From Marinobacter subterrani (lineage in GTDB: Bacteria; Pseudomonadota; Gammaproteobacteria; Pseudomonadales; Oleiphilaceae), in assembly GCF_001045555.1 (NCBI RefSeq), contig NZ_LFBU01000001.1, positions 2,294,001 to 2,358,000 of the forward strand: DNA of 64,000 nucleotides, given 5' to 3'. The stretch's first letter is position 1. Each line of letters begins with the position of its first letter. Below are positions 52,491 to 60,177 of the stretch, piece after piece. The notes beneath the pieces are model-generated. The model was not told the DNA's origin and made no database searches. It worked only from the letters and a program-made list of their open reading frames with translations. The position numbers were made by a program, and so were the translations under genes.

Positions 52491-52500
52491 TGTATACAAG
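52491..52500. promoter_or_regulatory. Candidate GntR-type operator, site 2, at the allophanate hydrolase promoter
   Basis: TGTATACAAG lies 25 bp before the allophanate hydrolase ATG. Its TATACA may also be the -10 element, so a bound regulator would block transcription. Confidence 0.45.
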
Positions 52501-52525
52501 TTGATAACGCACATGAGGACGAGCA

Positions 52526-54373
52526 ATGCCTTCGACACTCGGATGGACCATAAAGGACTGGCAAAGCGCCTATAGAGAAGGTGCAACGCCGGCGGCGCTG
52601 CTGGGTGAGCTGCTGACCGGCCTGGATAGCAAAGACGTGGCCTGGATTTCCCTGCTGGATGGCGACGGCCTGGCCAATGCCCTGGCAGAACTGGAACAGA
52701 CCCTGGAAGCCGCCGGCGGCGACAAGGCCGCGCTGCCGCTCTATGGCGTTCCGTTCGCGGCAAAAGACAATATTGATGCGAAGGGCCTCGAAACCACGGC
52801 TGCCTGCCCGGCTTTCGCCTATACCCCGGAAGAAGACGCCACCACCATCGCCCGCCTGAAGGCCGCCGGCGCGGTAGTGATCGGCAAGACCAACCTGGAC
52901 CAATTTGCCACCGGCCTGGTGGGTACCCGCTCGCCCTACGGCGCGGTGCCCAACAGCTTCAAGCCGGACGTGGTCAGCGGCGGTTCCAGTTCCGGGTCGG
53001 CTTCCGTGGTGGCCCGGGGCCTGGTGCCGTTTTCCCTGGGCACCGACACCGCCGGCTCCGGCCGGGTGCCGGCAGGGCTGAATAACCTGGTGGGGCTGAA
53101 GCCGACCAAAGGCCAGTTCAGCATTCGGGGTGTGGTGCCGGCCTGTCGCTCCCTGGATTGCGTGTCCATCTTTGCGCTTACCGTCAACGATGCCGGGCTG
53201 GTGTCTGAGGTGATGACCGGTTTCGACCCCGGCGATGCCTTCTCCCGCAAGGCACCTTACGCCCTGCCCCTGAACGGCCCCGCCCTTCGCCGACCCGGAC
53301 CGATCAGACGGCTCGCCATTCCGGAACGTCCGCAGTGGTTCGGTGACCAGCAGGCCGAAGCGGCCTGGAACACCGCCATCAGCCTGTGGCGCGGGCTGGA
53401 TGTGGAGCTGGTTCCCATGGATTTCAGCCCCATGCTGGAACTGGCGGCGCTGCTCTACGAAGGCCCCTGGGTGGCCGAGCGCCATGCCGCTGTGGAGGCG
53501 TTCATGGCCAGCCACGCTGATGCTATGAACCCGGTGGTTAAAGGCATTATCAGCAACGCCGGCAAGTTCAGCGCCACCGACACCTTCAAGGCCCAGTACC
53601 GCAAGGAAGAGCTGGAGCGCCAGATCGATGAGCTGCTGGCCGATGTGGACGCCCTGCTGGTACCCACTGCGCCTACCGCACCCACCATTGCAGCGGTCAA
53701 CGCCGACCCGGTGACCCTCAACAGCCAGCTGGGCACCTACACCAATTTCGTAAACCTGGCGGACATGAGCGCCCTGGCGATCCCCGCCGGCTTCCGGGAC
53801 GACGGCCTGCCCTTTGGCGTAACCCTGATCAGCGGCGCCTGGAAAGACACCGAACTGCAGCACCTGGCCTGCCAGTGGCTGAACGCCCACCCGACGCCCT
53901 TGGGCGCCACCGATAAAGACCGCCCGGAAGAAACCCCGGGCGCGGCCATTTCAACGCCCACGGTTCAGGTGGCGGTGGTGGGCGCTCACCTCAGCGGCAT
54001 GCCCCTGAACAGCCAGCTCACCGAGCGCTTCTCGGTGCTGCTGGAGCAAACCACCACCTCCGCCAATTACCGGCTCTACGCCCTGCCCAACACCACACCG
54101 CCAAAACCCGGCCTGAAACGGGTTGCTGCAGGCCAGGGAGAGGACAAAAAGGGTGAGCAAATCATCGTGGAAGTCTGGGAAATGCCCGCCTCCGCCTTCG
54201 GCTCCTTTGTGGATCTGATTCCCGCACCCCTGGGCATCGGCAACGTGGAACTGGCCGATGGCCGCTGGGTAAACGGTTTTATCTGTGAAGGCTACGGCTT
54301 CGACGGCGCCCGGGATGTCACCGACTTCGGTGGCTGGCGCGCGTTTATCACCGCTGAAAGTGGGGTCAGATGA
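52526..54373 (+). CDS. atzF: Allophanate hydrolase
   Basis: A 615-aa amidase-signature enzyme turning allophanate into ammonia and CO2. The catalytic Lys is in PFAAKDNIDAKG (residue ~77); the Ser pair is in SGGSSSGSASVVARG and TDTAGSGRVPAG. The C-terminal ~120 residues (VQVAVVGAHLSGMPLNSQLT, RLYALPNTTPPKPGL, NGFICEGYGFDGARDVTDFG GW) are the allophanate hydrolase C-terminal domain. GAGGACGAGC precedes the ATG. The last codons (SGVR-stop) lie inside a GGGGTCAGATGA repeat. It forms an operon with urea carboxylase. Confidence 0.95.
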   Translation: MPSTLGWTIKDWQSAYREGATPAALLGELLTGLDSKDVAWISLLDGDGLANALAELEQTLEAAGGDKAALPLYGVPFAAKDNIDAKGLETTAACPAFAYTPEEDATTIARLKAAGAVVIGKTNLDQFATGLVGTRSPYGAVPNSFKPDVVSGGSSSGSASVVARGLVPFSLGTDTAGSGRVPAGLNNLVGLKPTKGQFSIRGVVPACRSLDCVSIFALTVNDAGLVSEVMTGFDPGDAFSRKAPYALPLNGPALRRPGPIRRLAIPERPQWFGDQQAEAAWNTAISLWRGLDVELVPMDFSPMLELAALLYEGPWVAERHAAVEAFMASHADAMNPVVKGIISNAGKFSATDTFKAQYRKEELERQIDELLADVDALLVPTAPTAPTIAAVNADPVTLNSQLGTYTNFVNLADMSALAIPAGFRDDGLPFGVTLISGAWKDTELQHLACQWLNAHPTPLGATDKDRPEETPGAAISTPTVQVAVVGAHLSGMPLNSQLTERFSVLLEQTTTSANYRLYALPNTTPPKPGLKRVAAGQGEDKKGEQIIVEVWEMPASAFGSFVDLIPAPLGIGNVELADGRWVNGFICEGYGFDGARDVTDFGGWRAFITAESGVR

Positions 54374-54502
54374 AGTTGGGGTCAGATGAAAAGGGGGTCA
54401 GATGAAAAGGGGGTCAGATGAAGTTGGGGTCAGATGAACTTTTCATCTGACCCCATTTTAAACATTCGAAAAGGGGTCAGAAGAAAGCGTTCTTCTGACC
54501 CC
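54360..54502. repeat. GGGGTCAGATGAA repeat cluster with two hairpins
   Basis: Five direct copies of GGGGTCAGATGAA spaced 15-19 bp are followed by an inverted copy; the last direct copy and the inverted one form a hairpin (54426-54454). A second perfect hairpin GGGGTCAGAAGAA/TTCTTCTGACCCC lies at 54473-54502. The cluster fills the gap between the two urea-degradation genes. Such repeats are often tied to REP-associated transposases; none is in this window. Confidence 0.9.
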
Positions 54503-54525
54503 GGGTTCACAGGAGATTCCAGACC

Positions 54526-57500
54526 ATGTTCTCTAAAGTACTGATCGCCAACCGGGGCGAAATCGCGGTCCGCACCATTCGCACCCTCAAGGCCATGGGC
54601 GTTGGCAGTGTTGCTGTCTATTCCCACCAGGATCGTCATAGCCTGCATGTAACCCTGGCCGATGAGTCCGTGGCCCTGACCGGTAACGGCGCCAGCGAAA
54701 CCTATCTGGACAAGGCCCAGATTCTGGCGGCCGCCAGGCACACCGGCGCCGAGGCGATTATTCCGGGGTATGGTTTTCTCTCCGAGAACGCCGATTTCGC
54801 CGAAGCCTGCGAGGCCGATGGCATTGCCTTTATCGGCCCCACTCCGGAACAGATGCGCGAGTTCGGCCTGAAGCACCGGGCCCGGGAACTGGCGGAAGCC
54901 GCCGGTGTGCCCCTGGCGCCTGGCAGCGGCCTGCTGGACAGCCTGGACGAAGCCCTGCAAACCGCCGACCGGCTGGGCTACCCGGTGATGCTGAAAAGCA
55001 CCGCCGGCGGTGGCGGCATCGGCCTGACCCGCTGCAACAGCGAACGCGAACTGCGGGACGCCTTTGACACCGTGCGCCGTCAGGGCCAGAGCTTCTTTAA
55101 CGACAGCGGTGTGTTCCTGGAGCGCTTCATCGCCCGGGCCCGCCATGTGGAAGTGCAGATGTTCGGTGACGGCGCAGGCAATGTGGTGGCCCTGGGCGAA
55201 CGGGATTGTTCCCTGCAGCGCCGGAACCAGAAAGTGGTGGAGGAAACCCCGGCCCCGAACCTGCCGGCCGCCACCCGCCAGAAGATGCTGGATGCCGCCG
55301 TCTCCCTCGGGCAGTCGGTGAATTACCGCTCCGCCGGCACCGTGGAATACATCTACGACGCTGATCGGGACGAATTCTACTTCCTGGAAGTGAATACCCG
55401 CTTACAGGTAGAGCACCCGGTCACCGAGTCTGTCACCGGCCTGGACCTGATCGAATGGATGCTGAAGATCGCCGCCGGGGAAAGCCCGGACCTGGCCGGT
55501 TTCGAGCCAGAACTGAACGGCGCGTCCATGGAAGTGCGCATCTACGCCGAGGATCCGTTGAAAGACTTCCAGCCCTCCCCCGGCGAACTAACCGACGTGC
55601 ACTGGCCGGAAGACGATGTGCGGGTGGATACCTGGGTGGAAAACGGCAGCGAAGTGTCCGCCCACTACGACCCCATGATTGCCAAGCTGATCGTGCACGG
55701 CAAAGACCGGCACGACGCCCTGGCCAAACTGAAAGCCGCCCTGGCGGAAACCCGGCTGATGGGCATTGCCACCAACCTGGATTACCTGCGCCAGGTGGTG
55801 GCCCAGCAGAGTTTTGCCGATGGCATTATCTCCACCCGCGCACTGGAGAGCTTCGAGTTCAAACCCTCGGTAGCGGAAGTGGTCAAACCCGGCACCTACA
55901 CCACGGTGCAGGACTACCCGGGCCGCGTGGGTTACTGGAACATCGGCGTGCCGCCCAGTGGTCCGATGGACGATTATGCCTTCCGCATTGCTAATCGCAT
56001 CGTCGGCAACCATCACGAGGCCGCGGGCCTGGAGGCCACGCTGATCGGCCCCAGCCTGAAGTTCCACAAGGATTCCGTCGTCGCCCTGACCGGTGCCCTC
56101 ACCGAAGCCACACTTGACGACAAGCCGGTGGAATTCTGGAAACCCATCACCGTAAAAGCCGGCCAGGTTCTGGCGGTGGGCAAGGCCATCAAGGGCTGTC
56201 GCACTTATCTGGCCGTGCGCGGTGGCTTTGATGTGCCGGTTTATCTTGGCAGCCGCTCCACCTTCGCCCTCGGCCAGTTCGGCGGCCACGGTGGCCGGCC
56301 CTTGCGCCCCGGCGACATGCTCGGCATCAGCCAGATCAACCTGCCGGCCTGCACCACCACGGCACCGACACACGATCCCGCCCCGGCGGATCCAGACCTG
56401 ATTCCGAACTACCCGGATCACTGGGAAATCGGCGTGCTCTATGGCCCCCACGGTGCGCCGGATTTCTTCACCGAAAAGTCCATCGAGAAATTCTTCGAGC
56501 AGGACTGGGAAGTGCACTACAACTCCAACCGCCTGGGCATCCGCCTGAACGGTCCCAAACCAGAGTTCACCCGTGCAGACGGCGGCGAAGCGGGCCTGCA
56601 CCCGTCCAACATCCACGACTGCGAATACGCCATCGGCTCCATCAACTTCACCGGCGACATGCCCGTGATCCTCACCAAGGACGGCCCCAGCCTGGGCGGC
56701 TTTGTGTGCCCGGTGACCATCGCCAAGGCGGAGCTGTGGAAAGTCGGCCAGGTAAAACCCGGCGACACCATCCGGTTCGTGGCCATTGATAACGACACGG
56801 CCGTGGAACTCTCCGAACGCCAGGAACTGGCCATCAAGAGCCTGATGGCACCGCCGGAAGTGGCTCTGGTGAAACCGGACCTGGCTCCGGTAAACGATCT
56901 TTCCGCGACCATCCTCGCCCATCTGGAAGAAACCGACGGCCGCCCGGAGGTCACCTATCGCCAGGCCGGCGACCAGTACATACTGCTGGAATACGGCCCC
57001 AACGTGATGGACCTGGGCGTCCGCCTGCGCATCCACGCCCTGATGGAAGCCATCGCCGACGTGCAACCCAACGGCCTGCTGGAACTCTCGCCGGGCGTGC
57101 GCTCCCTGCAGTTGCGGTACGATGCCCGCATCCTGCCCCAGGCGGCGTTGATGGAGTATTTACTGGATCTGGAAGCCACCCTGCCGCCCACCGACGAGCT
57201 GAAAGTGCGCAGCCGGTTGATTCACCTGCCCATGGCCTTCGAAGACAGCGCCACCCTGGAAGCCGTGGACAAATACCGCCAGTCGGTCCGTGAGACCGCG
57301 CCCTGGCTGCCCAACAACGTCGACTTCATGCAACGCATCAACGGCCTGCCCAGCCGCGAGGCCGTCCGCGACATCCTGTTCTCGGCCCGCTATTTGGTGC
57401 TGGGCCTGGGCGACGTCTACCTCGGCGCCCCCTGCGCCGTGCCCCTGGACCCAAGGCACCGGATGCTCACCTCCAAATACAACCCGGCCCGCACCTACAC

Positions 57501-58158
57501 GGCCGAGGGCACCGTGGGCATCGGCGGCGTGTACATGTGCATCTACGGCATGGACTCCCCCGGCGGCTACCAGCTTGTCGGTCGCACCCTGCCGATCTGG
57601 AACAAGTACCTGAAGAACCCCCAGTTCGCTGAAGGCGCCCCGTGGCTGCTACGGTTCTTCGACCAGGTGAGCTACTACCCGGTGACCGAAGCCGAACTGG
57701 ACGAAATGCGCGACCAGTTCCGCGCCGGCCAGCTGACCGTAAAAATCGAGGAAGAAACCTTCGACCTGAAATCCCACCAGGCCTTCCTGGACGCCAACGC
57801 CGACTCCATCGCCGAGTTCCGCGAACTGCAGCAGGCGGCCTATGCCAAGGAAGTGGCCCTGTGGAAAGACAGCGAAGCGGCGGAACTGGATAAACTGGCC
57901 AAGGCGCCACCGAAAGCGGATGTCTCCGACCTGGCGAAATTCGGGGAGCTGGTGAGTGCGGAGATTGCCGGTAACATCTGGAAGTGCCTGGTGAAGCCGG
58001 GTGATACCGTGGCCGAGGGTGATCCGCTGGTGATCGTGGAGGCTATGAAAATGGAGTTCGAGATAAACGCGACCCAGGCCGGGGAGATCAGTGCCATGCA
58101 TGTGGAGCCCGGCAAGGCCGTTACTCCCGGGGAGCCTTTGTTGAGTATCAAGATTTAG
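54526..58158 (+). CDS. Urea carboxylase
   Basis: A 1210-aa biotin enzyme that carboxylates urea to allophanate using ATP. Residues 1-450 are biotin carboxylase (FSKVLIANRGEIAVRTIRTL; STAGGGGIGLTRC; EVNTRLQVEHPVTE). Residues ~465-770 are the AHS2/KipA-type carboxyltransferase half (DYPGRVGYWNIGVPPSGPMD) and ~790-1010 the AHS1/KipI half (EYGPNVMDLGVRLRIHALME). The biotin site is VEAMKMEFEINA near the C-terminus. The related guanidine carboxylase differs at a few residues that I cannot score by eye; the urea transporter next door and absence of guanidine-accessory genes favour urea. Downstream of allophanate hydrolase after a repeat cluster. Confidence 0.93.
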   Translation: MFSKVLIANRGEIAVRTIRTLKAMGVGSVAVYSHQDRHSLHVTLADESVALTGNGASETYLDKAQILAAARHTGAEAIIPGYGFLSENADFAEACEADGIAFIGPTPEQMREFGLKHRARELAEAAGVPLAPGSGLLDSLDEALQTADRLGYPVMLKSTAGGGGIGLTRCNSERELRDAFDTVRRQGQSFFNDSGVFLERFIARARHVEVQMFGDGAGNVVALGERDCSLQRRNQKVVEETPAPNLPAATRQKMLDAAVSLGQSVNYRSAGTVEYIYDADRDEFYFLEVNTRLQVEHPVTESVTGLDLIEWMLKIAAGESPDLAGFEPELNGASMEVRIYAEDPLKDFQPSPGELTDVHWPEDDVRVDTWVENGSEVSAHYDPMIAKLIVHGKDRHDALAKLKAALAETRLMGIATNLDYLRQVVAQQSFADGIISTRALESFEFKPSVAEVVKPGTYTTVQDYPGRVGYWNIGVPPSGPMDDYAFRIANRIVGNHHEAAGLEATLIGPSLKFHKDSVVALTGALTEATLDDKPVEFWKPITVKAGQVLAVGKAIKGCRTYLAVRGGFDVPVYLGSRSTFALGQFGGHGGRPLRPGDMLGISQINLPACTTTAPTHDPAPADPDLIPNYPDHWEIGVLYGPHGAPDFFTEKSIEKFFEQDWEVHYNSNRLGIRLNGPKPEFTRADGGEAGLHPSNIHDCEYAIGSINFTGDMPVILTKDGPSLGGFVCPVTIAKAELWKVGQVKPGDTIRFVAIDNDTAVELSERQELAIKSLMAPPEVALVKPDLAPVNDLSATILAHLEETDGRPEVTYRQAGDQYILLEYGPNVMDLGVRLRIHALMEAIADVQPNGLLELSPGVRSLQLRYDARILPQAALMEYLLDLEATLPPTDELKVRSRLIHLPMAFEDSATLEAVDKYRQSVRETAPWLPNNVDFMQRINGLPSREAVRDILFSARYLVLGLGDVYLGAPCAVPLDPRHRMLTSKYNPARTYTAEGTVGIGGVYMCIYGMDSPGGYQLVGRTLPIWNKYLKNPQFAEGAPWLLRFFDQVSYYPVTEAELDEMRDQFRAGQLTVKIEEETFDLKSHQAFLDANADSIAEFRELQQAAYAKEVALWKDSEAAELDKLAKAPPKADVSDLAKFGELVSAEIAGNIWKCLVKPGDTVAEGDPLVIVEAMKMEFEINATQAGEISAMHVEPGKAVTPGEPLLSIKI

Positions 58159-58200
58159 GCCTGGGAGTTTGGCCTCCTCTGGCCGCTTGCTCGGGTGTTT

Positions 58201-58308
58201 AGCCGATGGGGGCAGGCCTGTCACAGACACGCCGTGAACCCATCCATGGGGGCTTGAGCGCAGCATCCCTGCTGCGCACAGTCTGTGACAGGCCTGCCCC
58301 CATCGGCT
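58201..58308. repeat. Foldback element 1: 28-bp perfect arms around a 52-nt core
   Basis: 58201-58228 and 58281-58308 are perfectly inverted (AGCCGATGGGGGCAGGCCTG...). The core between them holds two small palindromes: CCATCCATGGG type and GCGCAGCATCCCTGCTGCGC. The same core, inverted, recurs in element 2 with unrelated arms. It follows the urea carboxylase stop. Confidence 0.85.
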
Positions 58309-58449
58309 TCCAGACATAAGGTGATTGCGGTTTGAGAAAAAGAAAGGTGACTTGGTTGCCTGACGGGCAAAGTAGGTCTGATCTTTCAAAGTAAAACCGT
58401 CAAAGTGCCGGTATTGGTTTCTGGCAGGCAACGGGAGTCGGGGACGGAT

Positions 58450-58545
58450 GGTGGGGTGAGGGTTTCAAAAGTGTGCGCAGCAGGGATGCTGCGCTCAAGT
58501 CCCCATGGATGGGTTCACGACGTCTTTTGAAACCCTCACCCCACC
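58450..58545. repeat. Foldback element 2: 21-bp perfect arms around the same core
   Basis: 58450-58470 (GGTGGGGTGAGGGTTTCAAA...) and 58525-58545 are perfectly inverted. The 54-nt core (GTGTGCGCAGCAGGGATGCT..., ending CCCCATGGATGGGTTCACG) is the reverse complement of the core of element 1 with few changes. The element lies directly upstream of the GntR gene. Confidence 0.85.
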
Positions 58546-58591
58546 AGCCGGCCCCAGCGCCCAACTCCAAACAAGAGGAATAACCGGGAAA

Positions 58592-59305
58592 ATGGCAACA
58601 AACACCAAAAGAAAAGAGTCCATGGCAGACAGGGTTTACGAAGCCCTGAAGGACGACATCTTTGAGTTCCGCCTGATCCCTGGAGACAAATTCAGCGAGG
58701 GCGATGTGGGAACGCGCCTGCATGCCAGCCGCACACCGGTTCGGGAGGCATTGTACCGGTTGCAGCGGGAAGGCTACGTGGAGGTGCTGTTCCGCAGTGG
58801 CTGGCAGGTGAAGCCGTTTGATTTCCGGCAGGTGGAGGAGCTGTATGACCTGCGGATTACCCTGGAACGGGCGGCGATGCACAAAATCTGTGCCCTGGAT
58901 GAGGAACCGCAGGCGATACGCACACTCATTGCCATCTGGAACCCGGATCATCCTTCCGAGCGAGCCGTGGGCAGCACCGTGCGGGCGCTGGATGAGAGTT
59001 TTCATTGCGACCTGGTGGCCGCCGCCGGCAACCGGGAGATGACGCGGATTCACCGGGAGATCACCGACCGGCTGCGGATTGTACGCCGGCTGGATTTTAC
59101 CCGGGAGGATCGGGTGGATGCGACCTACGTGGAGCATGCAGCGATTCTGGACGCGCTGCGAACCAATTTGGCCAGCGACGCCGCAGATCGCCTGACCCAA
59201 CACATACGCGCCAGCCAGAAAGCGGTTCGGGAGATTACCATGGAGCGGATTCGGGAAGCGGCGGAGGCCCACCGGCGGGTGGCCACGGAAGCCGGGGTCA
59301 GATGA
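58592..59305 (+). CDS. GntR-family regulator, FCD subfamily
   Basis: A 237-aa repressor-type regulator. Residues ~10-75 form a GntR winged HTH (RVYEALKDDIFEFRLIPGDK, RLHASRTPVREALYRLQREG). Residues ~85-220 form an FCD effector domain with metal-binding histidines (RALDESFHCDLVAAAGN, VDATYVEHAAILDALRT). It follows the urea-degradation genes and probably controls them and urtABCDE; two GTATAC sites in their shared promoter fit. The final residues (EAGVR-stop) are encoded by a GGGGTCAGATGA repeat, so the natural C-terminus has been replaced or extended. Confidence 0.88.
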   Translation: MATNTKRKESMADRVYEALKDDIFEFRLIPGDKFSEGDVGTRLHASRTPVREALYRLQREGYVEVLFRSGWQVKPFDFRQVEELYDLRITLERAAMHKICALDEEPQAIRTLIAIWNPDHPSERAVGSTVRALDESFHCDLVAAAGNREMTRIHREITDRLRIVRRLDFTREDRVDATYVEHAAILDALRTNLASDAADRLTQHIRASQKAVREITMERIREAAEAHRRVATEAGVR

Positions 59306-59322
59306 AATTTTCATCTGACCCC
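59294..59322. repeat. GGGGTCAGATGAA hairpin at the GntR stop codon
   Basis: GGGGTCAGATGAAA and TTTCATCTGACCCC form a near-continuous palindrome; its TGA (59303-59305) is the GntR stop codon. It may act as a bidirectional terminator between GntR and SapC. Confidence 0.85.
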
Positions 59323-59398
59323 GGAGGCAGTGAGTTTGCCAACTACCAGCCTGCTCCGGATGACGGATCATGGGAGGCGGCCGACTGGCCGCATAACT

Positions 59399-60142
59399 TC
59401 AACCTCGGGAGATTTCCGCTTCGCCTATGTCCTGGCGCATGTACTGCGGGAATCGGCTGGCGTTTCCGATCGACATGAGATGGGCGTATATCCAGCCCAG
59501 ATACCCGTCCCGATTCAACTGCCCGAGCACGCCGTCGTCGAGTTCACGCAACCTGGCTTCGTCCACGATCTTCAGGTCCCGGAGCAGGAAGTTCCTCTGT
59601 TCACGGTTGGAAACCCGGATTTCCCGGGTAACCAGCAGGTCCAGTTCCTGCAGCTTCTGTGCAAACTGCAGTGTCCTGTCACTTTCCGCCAGGTAACCGT
59701 TCAGGAAATTGATGACGTTCTTAAGGTACTCGGTATCGTTACCTTCACCATCAAACAATGGCTCCCCCTCTTCCTCTGAAAAGGCATGGAAACTGTCGTC
59801 CAGACACACTGTATAGTCGCCATCCTTGCCGCCCCTGGCCAATACAAACGGATAGCGCCGCACGAATGCCGGCACATAGCAGCCGGCGCGCCAGGCGTTG
59901 TTCTCGTCGAGAAACAGATTCTCGTTCTGGCGCAGCCCCAGCAGCGCCACCGCGCCCAGTTCCCCGGCGGATTCACCGGCAAAAACAATGGGGTAGTCCC
60001 GGGCCGCCTGGAAGAATTCACTGCCGGCCAGCGGCACGTAGTGGGTTTCTTTGGCGAATTCCGCCGTCCCCAGGCCGGTTTTGAGCTTCAGGTTACGATG
60101 ATTGTCCCGGTTCAGGGGCACAATGTGCTGGTAAAAAAGCAT
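59399..60142 (-). CDS. SapC-family protein
   Basis: A 247-aa protein with SapC text: MLFYQHIVPLNRDNHRNLKL, HYVPLAGSEFFQAARDYPIV FAG, CYVPAFVRRYPFVLARG, DDSFHAFSEEEGEPLFDGEG and FLLRDLKIVDEARLRELDD. SapC proteins are linked to S-layer or surface-protein loci, without a proven activity. No signal peptide. It lies 35 bp below the two-partner-secretion transporter on the same strand, so it probably belongs to that operon. Confidence 0.9.
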   Translation of the reverse strand: MLFYQHIVPLNRDNHRNLKLKTGLGTAEFAKETHYVPLAGSEFFQAARDYPIVFAGESAGELGAVALLGLRQNENLFLDENNAWRAGCYVPAFVRRYPFVLARGGKDGDYTVCLDDSFHAFSEEEGEPLFDGEGNDTEYLKNVINFLNGYLAESDRTLQFAQKLQELDLLVTREIRVSNREQRNFLLRDLKIVDEARLRELDDGVLGQLNRDGYLGWIYAHLMSIGNASRFPQYMRQDIGEAEISRG

Positions 60143-60177
60143 GAAAAGTCCCTTCTTGTCTTGGTCTTGGTTCTGGT

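Noticed and set aside
52424..53890. 488-aa reverse-strand frame over allophanate hydrolase
   Set aside because: Antisense shadow of a clearly conserved amidase; composition is typical of GC-rich antisense frames.
55588..57066. 492-aa reverse-strand frame over urea carboxylase
   Set aside because: Antisense shadow of conserved biotin-enzyme domains.
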